Source: Alphaproteobacteria bacterium (GTDB lineage: Bacteria; Pseudomonadota; Alphaproteobacteria; Reyranellales; Reyranellaceae). From it: 64,000 bases of DNA. Location of the stretch: positions 558,001 to 622,000 of the forward strand of contig JAHBYP010000003.1 of assembly GCA_019635875.1 (NCBI GenBank), in the 5' to 3' direction. A program made the position numbers and the translations under genes. The notes below the pieces were generated by a model. That model saw only the letters and a program-made list of their open reading frames with translations. It was not told the DNA's origin and made no database searches. This document shows, piece after piece, positions 7,594 through 15,371 of the stretch; positions within the stretch are counted from its first letter, which is position 1, and each line of letters starts with the position of its first letter.

Positions 7594-8523
7594 TCAGGGA
7601 TAGGTCAGCAGCGTGTCGATGACCCGGTCGATCAGGGCGCGGGCATGCGATCGGGTCGCCAGCCGCACAGGCGCCACCGCCAAACGGCGCGCGCCGCGCA
7701 GGTCGCACACCGTTGCCCCGCGGGTATGGATGCCGGCGCATTCGACATGGACGATGGCGCCTTCGGTCTCGAGCAACGCTTCGTCGACATAGGGCACCAG
7801 GGCGCAGACGTCGTGCATCGAGGCCACGGCGCGGGCGAAGACCGCGCGCTGGCGCGCCAGGTAGAACGACACCAGGTCGGCGATCACGCCGGCGACCTTC
7901 CGCCCGCTGCCGCGCAGCCGTGCGATATCGGCGTCGTCGAACCCGGTGCGGCGCGTGACGTCGAGGCCGACCATGCGGATCGGCGCGCCCCAGCCGAACA
8001 CCACGGCGGCCGCCTCCGGGTCGCAGAAGATGTTGAACTCCGCCGCCGGCGTGACGTTGCCGCCGGCGGCCGAGCCGCCCATGATCGTGATCTCACGCAG
8101 CCACGTGCGCAGCTTCGGTTCGCGCCTGAGCGCGACCGCGACATTGGTCTGCGGTCCGATCACCGCGAGGATCAGCTCGCCCTGGTGCCGCCGCGCGCTC
8201 TCGATGATGAAGTCGACGGCATGCGTGTCGACCGGCTTGCGCGTGGGCGTCGGCAGGTCGTGGCCGTCGAGCCCGCTCTTGCCGTGGACATGCGCCGCGT
8301 CGACGGTCGAGCCGACCAGCGGCTGGGCGAAGCCTTCGGCGAGGGGAACGTCGATGCCGCCCAGCTCGAGCACCGCCAGCGCGTTGCGCGTGCTGTTGGC
8401 CAGCGAGCTGTTGCCGTGCGTCGTGGTCACGCCCACGAGATCGAAATGCCGCGCGCCGAAGAGCAGCGCCACGGCATCGTCGTGGCCGGGGTCGCAGTCG
8501 ATAAGGAGCTTGGGTCTGGTCAT
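7594..8523 (-). CDS. Inosine/uridine-preferring nucleoside hydrolase family protein
   Basis: A 309-residue protein of normal family length. LLIDCDPGHDDAVALLFG gives the calcium-binding Asp cluster (D9, D11, D15, D16), TTTHGNSSLANSTRNALAVLEL continues the canonical N-terminal region, and IIMGGSAAGGNVTPAAEFNIFCDPEAAAVVF carries the later substrate-site Asn and metal-proximal Asp motif. It should cleave the N-glycosidic bond of ribonucleosides in the cytoplasm for base and ribose salvage; the base preference is not predictable. The ATG at 8523 overlaps the TGA of the flavin monooxygenase (ATGA, 8520-8523), so the two are translationally coupled. It is the last gene of the OsmC-monooxygenase-hydrolase unit. 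Confidence 0.93.
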   Translation of the reverse strand: MTRPKLLIDCDPGHDDAVALLFGARHFDLVGVTTTHGNSSLANSTRNALAVLELGGIDVPLAEGFAQPLVGSTVDAAHVHGKSGLDGHDLPTPTRKPVDTHAVDFIIESARRHQGELILAVIGPQTNVAVALRREPKLRTWLREITIMGGSAAGGNVTPAAEFNIFCDPEAAAVVFGWGAPIRMVGLDVTRRTGFDDADIARLRGSGRKVAGVIADLVSFYLARQRAVFARAVASMHDVCALVPYVDEALLETEGAIVHVECAGIHTRGATVCDLRGARRLAVAPVRLATRSHARALIDRVIDTLLTYP

Positions 8524-9752
8524 CGCGCGAGATACTGCACCAGATGATCCGCGAGGTCGCGCGCATCGTCGCCCGCGCCGTCGATCAGCACCGATTTGCG
8601 CCGGCGCAGGAACTGCATGCCCATCAGGTACAGGCCCGGCGCCTCGACGACGCCGCCGTCATGGCGGATCCGTCCCTTGCGGTCGACAACCGGCACGTGC
8701 AGCCAGGAGTGATCGGGCAGGTAACCCGTGGCCCAGACGATGCTGTGGATGTTCGCCTTGGCAAGGTCGAGCATCAGGGGCGGCTCCTCGGGAACCTCGG
8801 TAGGCGGCAGCCGCTCCGGCGGCCCCACCGCATCGTCGAGGCCGTTGGCGGTCGCCCACTCGTCGATCGTGTTCAGCAGCCGGTTCATCTTGAGGTCGGA
8901 GAGCGCGCACTGATTGCGCAGCGCGCCGGAGAACAGCGCCTTGCCGTCGCGCATCGCCTGCAGGCGGCCGACCAGCGCCACGCCGATCGCGGTGAGGGCG
9001 TTGAGGTCGAGCGTGGCGCGCGGGATCGAGCCGGCGAGTTGCAGCGACGGCACGCGTCGGGCGCGCGTGATGTCGTCGACCTCGTCGTACCGCATGTCCT
9101 GCACGCCCGCGGCGTCCATCCACCACTGGATGTCCTTGCCACGATAGACGCGCGGCGCGCGGATGTGCTCGCCGACGGCGATGGTCACGGGACGGCCGGA
9201 CCGGTGGATCTCGTCGGCGAGCTGCGTGCCGGTGGCCGAGGCGCCCACGACCAGCACCCCGCCCCGCGGTAGCTGGTCGGGATTGCGGTAGGCCATCGCG
9301 GTGATGGTCGTGATCGAAGACGGCACGCCGCAAGCCGCTTCGGGCACCTGCGCGACGTTGCAGGCGCCGGAGGCGAGCACGACCGTGCGGGCGCGCCACG
9401 GGCCCTTGTCCGTCTCGACGACGTATTCGCCATCGGACTCGCGCACCGAGGTCACTGCGGTGTGCGTGCGCACCGGTGCGGCGATGACCTGGGCGTAGCG
9501 CTCGAGGAAGGCGATCACCTCGGGCATCGTGCGATAGCCGTCGGGGTCGTCGCCTTCGTAGCCATAGCCGGGCAGGCGGCTTTGCCAGTTGGGCGTCAGC
9601 AGCCGAAGCGAGTCCCAGCGCTCGGTGCGCCAGGAATTGGCGACCGTGCCGCGCTCGAGCAGGACGTGGTCGATGCCGCGCTCGGCGAGGCACCGGCTCA
9701 TCGCCAGGCCGGCGTGGCCGGCGCCGACGATGACTGTCGTGGGCTTGCGAAC
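8520..9752 (-). CDS. Flavin-containing monooxygenase-like NAD(P)/FAD oxidoreductase with atypical start
   Basis: A protein of about 410 residues with two Rossmann motifs: VIVGAGHAGLAMSRCL at the very N-terminus (FAD) and VLVVGASATGTQLADEI near residue 170 (NADPH), plus HSIVWATGYLPDHSWL, the ATG motif of class B flavoprotein monooxygenases (YUCCA/ArsO type). It is expected to hydroxylate or N/S-oxidise a small substrate. No ATG, GTG or TTG occurs in frame between the OsmC stop and the FAD motif. The best-placed codon is GTT at 9752, eight bases after TAGGAG, which would give an N-terminus of typical length (M-RKPTTVIVGAG). Either a rare initiation codon or a sequence error is implied. It overlaps the nucleoside hydrolase by four bases. 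Confidence 0.85.
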   Translation of the reverse strand, partial: VRKPTTVIVGAGHAGLAMSRCLAERGIDHVLLERGTVANSWRTERWDSLRLLTPNWQSRLPGYGYEGDDPDGYRTMPEVIAFLERYAQVIAAPVRTHTAVTSVRESDGEYVVETDKGPWRARTVVLASGACNVAQVPEAACGVPSSITTITAMAYRNPDQLPRGGVLVVGASATGTQLADEIHRSGRPVTIAVGEHIRAPRVYRGKDIQWWMDAAGVQDMRYDEVDDITRARRVPSLQLAGSIPRATLDLNALTAIGVALVGRLQAMRDGKALFSGALRNQCALSDLKMNRLLNTIDEWATANGLDDAVGPPERLPPTEVPEEPPLMLDLAKANIHSIVWATGYLPDHSWLHVPVVDRKGRIRHDGGVVEAPGLYLMGMQFLRRRKSVLIDGAGDDARDLADHLVQYLAR

Positions 9753-9763
9753 GGTCGCCGCTC

Positions 9764-10324
9764 CTATTTCACCGCAACCGTGACGTTGGTCGGATTGGTG
9801 ACGATGTCGTAAACCGCCGAGCGCTTCTGCGACTGGGCGACCAGCGCCTCGATGTCCTCGCGCTTGGCGTCGGCATCGATGTCGTAGGTCACCTTGATGC
9901 CCTTGAAGCCGTTGCGCACCTCGTCGTCGATGCCGAGGATGCCCTGCAGGTCCATGTCGCCCTCGATCGTCGCCTTGACCGAGCGCAGCTGGATGTTGCG
10001 GTACTGCGCGACCGAGGCGATGCCGGCGGTGAGGCAGCTCGCCAGGCCCACCAGCACGTACTCGACCGGGGTGGCGCCGAGATCCTCGGCGGCGAACACT
10101 TCGGGATGATCGGCGTCGAAGCGGAAGGTCTTTTTGCGCGCCTGCTCGGCACCCAGGCCGAAGAAATTCTCGACGGTCGAATGGCTGTGCGTGCCGTTCT
10201 TCCATTCGCAGGTCGCGCGCCACTGGAACTGGGCCGCCGCGGGCGTGGCGGTCAGCGCCTCTTTCGCGCCGAGGAGATGCTGGACGTTGACACCGTTGTT
10301 CGCGGATTTCGTCGCTTCGGACAT
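9764..10324 (-). CDS. OsmC family protein
   Basis: A 186-residue OsmC-fold protein. The central helix VEYVLVGLASCLTAGIASVAQYRNIQLRSVKATIEG contains the conserved peroxidatic Cys, and the N-terminal strands (TCEWKNGTHSHS) and C-terminal strands (IKVTYDIDADAKREDIEALV) have the family order. The second (resolving) Cys usually found near the C-terminus in a CPV-type motif is replaced by Ser (KRSAVYDIV), so classical hydroperoxide reduction is uncertain. GGAG lies seven bases before the ATG at 10324. Eleven bases separate its TAG from the proposed monooxygenase start, and its stop overlaps that gene's SD, so they form an operon. Confidence 0.9.
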   Translation of the reverse strand: MSEATKSANNGVNVQHLLGAKEALTATPAAAQFQWRATCEWKNGTHSHSTVENFFGLGAEQARKKTFRFDADHPEVFAAEDLGATPVEYVLVGLASCLTAGIASVAQYRNIQLRSVKATIEGDMDLQGILGIDDEVRNGFKGIKVTYDIDADAKREDIEALVAQSQKRSAVYDIVTNPTNVTVAVK

Positions 10325-10534
10325 GGGATGACTCCATCGACAGCCGTGTGAAAGGAAGTCAACACTGTGTGCTGGATCGTCCCGGCCCCAACGAGACGCG
10401 GGCATCATCCTAGGCCCTCCCCGCGCACGCTGTCTCGCGCCAAGCGCGAATCGGCATCGCCGCGCAGCGCAAGAAAATGCCGCGTCCATGAATAGATAAA
10501 GTTGCTGGAGTGCTTCGGCCCGGCAGCGGAGCGA
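10325..10534. other. Non-coding stretch between OsmC start and tRNA 3' end
   Basis: With the tRNA and its promoter this belongs to a 416-base gene-free interval (10325-10740). I see no coding frame with a ribosome-binding site and no clear hairpin terminator for the tRNA here. Promoter elements for the OsmC operon are presumably within it but no convincing -35/-10 pair stands out. Confidence 0.4.
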
Positions 10535-10609
10535 TGGTGGGCGCGACAGGGATTGAACCTGTGACCCCTACCATGTCAAGGTAGTGCTCTCCCGCTGAGC
10601 TACGCGCCC
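10535..10609 (-). tRNA. tRNA-Val (GAC anticodon)
   Basis: A complete 75-nt cloverleaf read on the minus strand: acceptor GGGCGCG pairs with CGCGCCC, D-stem GCTC/GAGC, anticodon stem CTACC/GGTAG around loop TTGACAT with anticodon GAC, T-arm ACAGG-TTCAATC-CCTGT, discriminator A, and an encoded CCA. GAC reads GUC and GUU valine codons; the GTC-rich genes here would use it heavily. Confidence 0.98.
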
Positions 10610-10650
10610 TCAAGGGCCCGCTCCACCCCGCCGGACCGAAGCGGGCGGTG

Positions 10651-10678
10651 CTGTAACGCATCGGTTCCTTGTTGGCAA
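10651..10678 (-). promoter_or_regulatory. Probable sigma-70 promoter of tRNA-Val
   Basis: On the minus strand TTGCCA (10678-10673), a 16-base spacer, then TTACAG (10656-10651), placing the start about 35-40 bases before the mature tRNA 5' end. Position and consensus match suit a stable-RNA promoter. Confidence 0.5.
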
Positions 10679-10740
10679 GTCGCAGCCGCCCGGCGCGACT
10701 GGCGGATGACGGCAGGGCCGAATCGGTCTAATCATGACGC

Positions 10741-11628
10741 ATGGAATCGAGTCCCGCCGCGCAGCCATCGCCGCCGATCGAGATCGACCGCCCGGTGGCC
10801 CAGACCCTGCCGGTGGTCCTGGCTTCGCCGCACAGCGGACGCGCCTATCCTGCCGACTTCCTGCGCCAGACCCATCTCGACATGGCCGTGCTGCGGCGCG
10901 CCGAGGACGCCTATGTCGACGACCTGTTCGGGCTGGCAGCCAGGTCGGGCGTGCCGATGCTCAAGGCGCTCTACCCGCGCTCCTTCGTCGATGCCAACCG
11001 CGAGCCCTACGAGGTCGATCCGGCGATGTTCGAGGGTGCCCTGCCCGGGAGCGCCAATACCCGCTCGCCGCGGGTCGCCGCCGGTCTTGGCTGCCTGCCG
11101 CGCGTCGCCTTCGACGGCCAGCCGCTCTACCGCCGCCGCTTGCCGGTGGCGGAGCTGGAGCGCCGCCTGGCCTGGTACTACCGGCCCTACCACGCCGCCC
11201 TGCGCAAGCTGCTCGACGAGACGCTGGAGCGTTTCGGCCACTGCATCCTGGTCGATTGCCATTCGATGCCCTCGAACTCCCCCGTCGGCCTGGGCGGCAA
11301 GGGCGGCCGGGTCGATTTCGTGCTCGGCGACAACCATGGCGCGGCCTGTGCGCCGGCACTGATCGGGCTGGCCGAGGGCTGGCTGCGGGTGCGCGGCTAC
11401 CGGGCGGTGCGCAACCAGCCCTATGCCGGCGGCTTCACCACCCAGCATTACGGCGCGCCGATCCAGGGCGTCCATGTCCTGCAGGTCGAGATCAACCGGG
11501 CGCTCTACATGGACGAGGCGGCGATGCGCCCGCATGCCGGCTTCGCGCCGCTGTCGCGCCACCTCGCGGAGTTCATCGAGGATGTCGGCCACGCCACGTT
11601 GGGCCACGCCGCCTTCGCCGCCGAATAG
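10741..11628 (+). CDS. N-formylglutamate amidohydrolase family protein
   Basis: A 295-residue enzyme of the N-formylglutamate amidohydrolase (HutG) family, whose members hydrolyse N-formyl-L-glutamate to glutamate and formate, the last step of the five-step histidine degradation route. LASPHSGRAYPADFL near the N-terminus supplies a metal-ligand His, ILVDCHSMPSNS the Asp-x-His metal site, and GGFTTQHYGAPIQGVHVLQVEINRALYMDE the C-terminal substrate block with conserved Gln, Glu and Asn-Arg. No hut genes flank it, so the true substrate could be another N-acyl amino acid. The ATG at 10741 follows a gap with no strong SD. Its convergent neighbour is the sRNA candidate. Confidence 0.9.
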   Translation: MESSPAAQPSPPIEIDRPVAQTLPVVLASPHSGRAYPADFLRQTHLDMAVLRRAEDAYVDDLFGLAARSGVPMLKALYPRSFVDANREPYEVDPAMFEGALPGSANTRSPRVAAGLGCLPRVAFDGQPLYRRRLPVAELERRLAWYYRPYHAALRKLLDETLERFGHCILVDCHSMPSNSPVGLGGKGGRVDFVLGDNHGAACAPALIGLAEGWLRVRGYRAVRNQPYAGGFTTQHYGAPIQGVHVLQVEINRALYMDEAAMRPHAGFAPLSRHLAEFIEDVGHATLGHAAFAAE

Positions 11629-11655
11629 CCAACCCGCCTTCCAGCGCTCGGAACG

Positions 11656-11756
11656 AAAAAAAGGCGGTGTCAAAGACACCGCCCGAGTTTTAGGGAGGAA
11701 ACGCCCAAGACGGGCATTGCGACAAACAAAGAGGTCGTCGAAACGACGTTTGCCGC
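11656..11756 (-). ncRNA. Candidate trans-acting small RNA with anti-Shine-Dalgarno motif
   Basis: A roughly 101-nt transcript is predicted on the minus strand from a well-formed promoter and ends in a strong intrinsic terminator. From the 5' end: a 9-bp stem GCGGCAAAC / GUUUGUCGC enclosing a second hairpin CGUCG-UUU-CGACG; a small hairpin GCCC-GUCUU-GGGC; an unpaired UUUCCUCCCUAAAACUC segment containing CCUCC complementary to ribosome-binding sites (plus-strand 11693-11701); then the 9-bp terminator stem GGCGGUGUC-UUU-GACACCGCC followed by seven U. This is the architecture of the CCUCC-motif sRNAs known in alphaproteobacteria. The block is more AT-rich than the surrounding genes and carries no open frame with an SD. 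Confidence 0.72.
11663..11683 (-). terminator. Intrinsic terminator of the sRNA candidate
   Basis: Perfect 9-bp stem GGCGGTGTC/GACACCGCC with loop TTT, followed on the minus strand by seven T (11662-11656). On the plus strand it ends in CGAGTTTT, so it may also stop transcripts of the preceding amidohydrolase gene. Confidence 0.88.
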
Positions 11757-11762
11757 AGGCCG

Positions 11763-11791
11763 AATATGGTGCATCTGCGAAGACGTAGCAA
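11763..11791 (-). promoter_or_regulatory. Promoter of the sRNA candidate
   Basis: Minus-strand TTGCTA (11791-11786), exactly 17 bases, then CATATT (11768-11763). The expected start, about 7 bases on at 11756, coincides with the first base of the 5' stem of the RNA. Confidence 0.62.
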
Positions 11792-11991
11792 GAGAAAATT
11801 AGCTCTTTAATTTCAAGAGATAAACGCTTGTTCACCAAATCGGCGGTGCGAGTCGATTTTGCAACGCAGCAGATTTTCACATGCGAGCCTTGCAGGTTCT
11901 CATCCGACCCATGCCGGCATGAGGCTGTTCGCGCGCCGCCCCGCCGGGCACGATCGGTGTTGATTTCACCGACCGATCAAGGAGTTCGCGG

Positions 11992-13491
11992 ATGCCCCGC
12001 AGAATCGTCATCGCCATGATGATGCACGAGACCAACACCTTCTCGCCGGTGCCCACGCCGCTGGCCTCGTTCGGGCCGGCAGGGCCCCTGGCCGGTGTCG
12101 CGGCGATCGCCGAGGCGGAGGGCACCAACACGACGATCGGCGGCTTCATCAAGGTGGCGCGGCGGATCGGCGCGGAGATCGCCGTGCCGCTGGCGGCCAG
12201 CGCCCATCCCTCGGGCTTCGTCGACGAGGGCGCCTACGAGCAGATGGTCGCGGCCATCCTCGAGGGTATCGGCAAGGGCTGCGACGCGGTGTTCCTCGCC
12301 CTGCACGGCGCCATGGTGGCCGAGCATCTCGACGACGGCGAAGGCGAGCTGCTGCGGCGCATCCGCGCCCTGGCGCCCCGCCTGCCGATCGCCGTCGGGC
12401 TGGATTTCCACACCCAGCTCACGGCCGCGATGGTCGAGAATTGCGACGTCATCGCCGGCTACCGTACCTACCCGCATATCGACATGGGCCATACCGGCGA
12501 ACGCGCCGGCAACACGCTGGTGCGCATGCTCGACGGCGAGGTCGAGCCGCGGATGGTGTGGGGCGTACGGCCGATGCTGACCAGCTCGCTGGTGCACACG
12601 CCCTCGCGCCAGCCCATGAAGGACATCATGGACATGGCCAATGCGGCCGAGGATTCCGGCCAGGTGCTCAACGCCTCGGTGTTCGGCGGCTTCCCGCAGG
12701 CCGACATTCCGCACCTCTCCTGTTCTGCCGTGATCGTCTGCGACAAGCGCACGGCGGAGGGCGAGATCCTGCTCAACCGCCTGCTCGACATGGCATGGGA
12801 CCGGCGCGAGGCCTTTCTCTACAGGGGCGCGCCGCTCGCCGAGCAGGTCGCCGGCGCCAAGAAGCTCGAGGGCGGGCCGATCATCCTGGCCGATCACGGC
12901 GACAACACGGCCTCCGGCGGCACGCAGGACGTGATGAGCGTGGTCGAGGAGGCACAGAAGCAGGGCCTCGAGGATGTCTGCGCCGGGCCGATCTGGGATC
13001 CCGGCGCGGTGGCCAGGATGATCGAGGCCGGCATAGGCGCCACGGTGAGCCTGGATCTCGGCGGCAATGTCGACATGCCGCAGCTGCACCTCAAGGGCAA
13101 GCCGCTGAAGGTCAGCGGCACCGTCAAGTGCATCACCGACGGCGAGTTCGTCGTCACCGGGCCGATGGCCACCGGCACCAAGGTGCGCATGGGTCGCACC
13201 GCCGTCCTCGACACGGGGAGGATGCAGATCGTCGTCTCCGAAAAGCGCAGCGAACCCTACGACCTGGGCGTCTTCACCCATTGCGGCATCGATCCGCGGC
13301 GCAAGAGGTACGTCATCATCAAGTCGCGCCAGCATTTCCGCGCCGGCTTCGAGCCGATCGCCAGGCACATCGTGATGTGCGACGGCGATGGCTGCACCAG
13401 TTCCGACCTGTCGCTGTTCACCTATGTCAACCGGCGCAAGCCGATGTATCCATTCGAGCCCGATCTCCAGCTTGGCCGCAACGAGGCGTGA
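11992..13491 (+). CDS. M81 family zinc metallopeptidase (MlrC-like), copy 1
   Basis: A 499-residue protein of the M81/MlrC family, named for the enzyme that degrades linearised microcystin fragments. MMMHETNTFSP at the N-terminus and FLALHGAMVAE are family signatures. D138, H140 (GLDFHTQ) and H162 (TYPHID) have the same 2- and 22-residue spacing as the zinc ligands Asp167, His169 and His191 of MlrC. The C-terminal half has the DHGDNTASGGTQD and SRQHFRAGFEPIA blocks. No signal peptide is seen, so it should act on imported peptides or other amide substrates in the cytoplasm. AAGGAG precedes the ATG. A second paralogue lies at 16240-17712 next to a peptide importer. Confidence 0.93.
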   Translation: MPRRIVIAMMMHETNTFSPVPTPLASFGPAGPLAGVAAIAEAEGTNTTIGGFIKVARRIGAEIAVPLAASAHPSGFVDEGAYEQMVAAILEGIGKGCDAVFLALHGAMVAEHLDDGEGELLRRIRALAPRLPIAVGLDFHTQLTAAMVENCDVIAGYRTYPHIDMGHTGERAGNTLVRMLDGEVEPRMVWGVRPMLTSSLVHTPSRQPMKDIMDMANAAEDSGQVLNASVFGGFPQADIPHLSCSAVIVCDKRTAEGEILLNRLLDMAWDRREAFLYRGAPLAEQVAGAKKLEGGPIILADHGDNTASGGTQDVMSVVEEAQKQGLEDVCAGPIWDPGAVARMIEAGIGATVSLDLGGNVDMPQLHLKGKPLKVSGTVKCITDGEFVVTGPMATGTKVRMGRTAVLDTGRMQIVVSEKRSEPYDLGVFTHCGIDPRRKRYVIIKSRQHFRAGFEPIARHIVMCDGDGCTSSDLSLFTYVNRRKPMYPFEPDLQLGRNEA

Positions 13492-13886
13492 TGAGGAAGG
13501 ACTGGCGATTGCCCGGTGCGGCGCTGCTGCTCCTGATGACGATCGAAGGCGCCGCCGCCGGCGAACGGTGGGCCGGGATATCGTCGGCCGACCATTTCGG
13601 TACCGGCCCCTGCCCGATGGTCGCGTTCACCCTCAACGTCGACGGCGTCGCGATCGAAGGTTCCGCGGAATCCGAGGCGACGGGCAGCAGGGTCACATGG
13701 AGTGTCCGCGGCCGACGGACACACGATTTCATCCAGCTGGAGATGAGTCGTCGCCCCTCGATCTGGGCGCGAAGGCTGCGGCTGCAGTGGACAGGATTTC
13801 AGCGGCACGGTCTTATGCAGTTGACGACCAATCGTGACGAGTCCTGTCGCCGGCCCCGGTCGGTAAACCTGAGGCGAATCGATTGA
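13491..13886 (+). CDS. Small secreted protein coupled to the M81 peptidase gene
   Basis: A 131-residue protein I cannot assign. It begins MRKDWRLPGAALLLLMTIEGAAAG, a signal peptide, and the mature part is Trp/Arg-rich and beta-like (RWAGISSADHFGTGPCP, VAFTLNVDGVAIEGSA, WSVRGRRTHDFIQLEM). It has two Cys (GPCP and ESCRR) that could form a disulfide in the periplasm. Its ATG shares the A of the peptidase TGA (TGATG at 13489-13493), and no separate SD is obvious apart from GAGGCG inside the peptidase end, so translation is probably coupled. It ends 24 bases before the D-aminoacylase gene. Its role is unknown. Confidence 0.72.
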   Translation: MRKDWRLPGAALLLLMTIEGAAAGERWAGISSADHFGTGPCPMVAFTLNVDGVAIEGSAESEATGSRVTWSVRGRRTHDFIQLEMSRRPSIWARRLRLQWTGFQRHGLMQLTTNRDESCRRPRSVNLRRID

Positions 13887-13910
13887 GACCGAGCGTTCAG
13901 GAGCATCTTC

Positions 13911-15371
13911 ATGGCCGCCCATGACCTCATCCTTCGCAACGGCACGCTGATCGACGGCAGCGGCGAGCCGCGCCGCGCCGCCGACATCGCCATCAAGGGC
14001 GATCGCATCGTCGCCATCGGTGCCGCGCGCACCCTGAAGGGCGACAACGAGATCGATGTCGCCGGCAAGGTCGTGGCGCCGGGCTTCATCGACGTGCACA
14101 CCCACGACGACACGGCGCTGATCGAGAATCCCGGCATGGCGATGAAGGCCAGCCAGGGCGTGACGACCGTGGTCTGCGGCAATTGCGGCTTCAGCGCCGC
14201 GCCCTACAGCGGGCTGAAGCCGGTGCCGCACAATCTCTCGCTGATCGTCAAGCAGGAGAAGTACCTGACACAGAGCTTCGCCGCCTTCGCCGAGCTGGTC
14301 GAAGGCGCGCGGCCGGCGATCAACGGCGCCTTCCTGATCGGCCATGCGACCCTGCGTTACAGCGTGCTGGGCGATGATCTGGGCCGGCCGGCGAGCGACG
14401 CCGAGACGACCCGCATGCGCGACATGCTGGACAACGCGCTGGGCGACGGCGCCATCGGCATGTCGAGCGGGCTGTTCTACCCGCCGGCCGCCGCCGCCAC
14501 GACCGACGAGGTCGCCGGCGTCGCCGAGCCGCTGGGCCGGCATGGCGGGGTCTACACCGCCCATATGCGCGACGAGGGCAACGACATCCTGGAGGCGATG
14601 GACGAGACCTTCGAGATCGGCCGGCGCGCCAAGGCCCAGGTCGTGGTCTCACACCACAAGTGCGCCAGCCGGCAGAATTTCGGCCGCATGCGCGAGACAC
14701 TTCCCAAGTTCGACCAGGCGATGAAGGACTGGCCGATTGCCTTCGACGTCTATCCCTACGTCGCTGGCTCCACCATCCTGCGCAAGGAGATGCTGGACCG
14801 CGCCGACAAGGTGATGGTGACATGGTCGGAGGCCATGCCCTCGGCCGGCGGGCGCGACCTGAAGGATGTCGCCGCCGAGCTCGGCTGCTCGATCTACGAA
14901 GCGGCCGACCGCCTGCAGCCAGCCGGCGCGATCTACTGGCAGATGAGCGAGGACGACGTGCGCAAGGCGCTGTCGCACCCCCAGGCGATGATCGGCAGCG
15001 ACGGCCTGCCGCTCGACAAGCACCCGCATCCGCGCCTTTGGGGCACCTTCCCGCGCGTGCTGGGCCACTACAGCCGCGAATTGGGCCTGTTTCCGCTGGA
15101 GGAAGCGGTGCGCCGCATGACCTCGCTGTCGGCCAGGACCTTCGGCCTGTCGAAGCGTGGGCTGGTGCGCGAGGGCCACTACGCGGATATCTGCGTCTTC
15201 GACCCGGCGACGGTGATCGACACCGCCACGTTCGACGAGCCGATCAAGCCGGCCGAGGGCATCGTGCTGACCTTGTGCAACGGCGTGGTGGCGTGGCAGG
15301 GCGGGCATCCGGCCCTGGGTGGCGGCGGCCGGGTCCTGCGCCTGCAGGAACTGAAGAAGGAGGCGTCCTGA
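13911..15371 (+). CDS. N-acyl-D-amino-acid deacylase (D-aminoacylase) family amidohydrolase
   Basis: A 486-residue amidohydrolase of the D-aminoacylase subgroup, usual length. FIDVHTHDD holds H63 and H65; CGNCGFS holds C92, 27 residues after H65 as in the Alcaligenes D-aminoacylase metal-binding Cys. HMRDEGNDILEAMDE and VVSHHKCA provide further metal His residues and MIGSDGLPLDKHPHPR the late catalytic Asp. It would hydrolyse N-acyl-D-amino acids, or D-residue dipeptides, to the free D-amino acid in the cytoplasm. GGAG lies upstream of the ATG at 13911. It stands between two M81 peptidase genes and is followed, with a one-base overlap, by a small exported protein, suggesting one peptide-catabolic unit. 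Confidence 0.92.
   Translation: MAAHDLILRNGTLIDGSGEPRRAADIAIKGDRIVAIGAARTLKGDNEIDVAGKVVAPGFIDVHTHDDTALIENPGMAMKASQGVTTVVCGNCGFSAAPYSGLKPVPHNLSLIVKQEKYLTQSFAAFAELVEGARPAINGAFLIGHATLRYSVLGDDLGRPASDAETTRMRDMLDNALGDGAIGMSSGLFYPPAAAATTDEVAGVAEPLGRHGGVYTAHMRDEGNDILEAMDETFEIGRRAKAQVVVSHHKCASRQNFGRMRETLPKFDQAMKDWPIAFDVYPYVAGSTILRKEMLDRADKVMVTWSEAMPSAGGRDLKDVAAELGCSIYEAADRLQPAGAIYWQMSEDDVRKALSHPQAMIGSDGLPLDKHPHPRLWGTFPRVLGHYSRELGLFPLEEAVRRMTSLSARTFGLSKRGLVREGHYADICVFDPATVIDTATFDEPIKPAEGIVLTLCNGVVAWQGGHPALGGGGRVLRLQELKKEAS

Noticed and set aside
10732..11880. A minus-strand frame beginning MKICCVAKST in the AT-rich region
   Set aside because: It spans the sRNA, crosses the terminator and has no SD; the structured RNA explains the region better.
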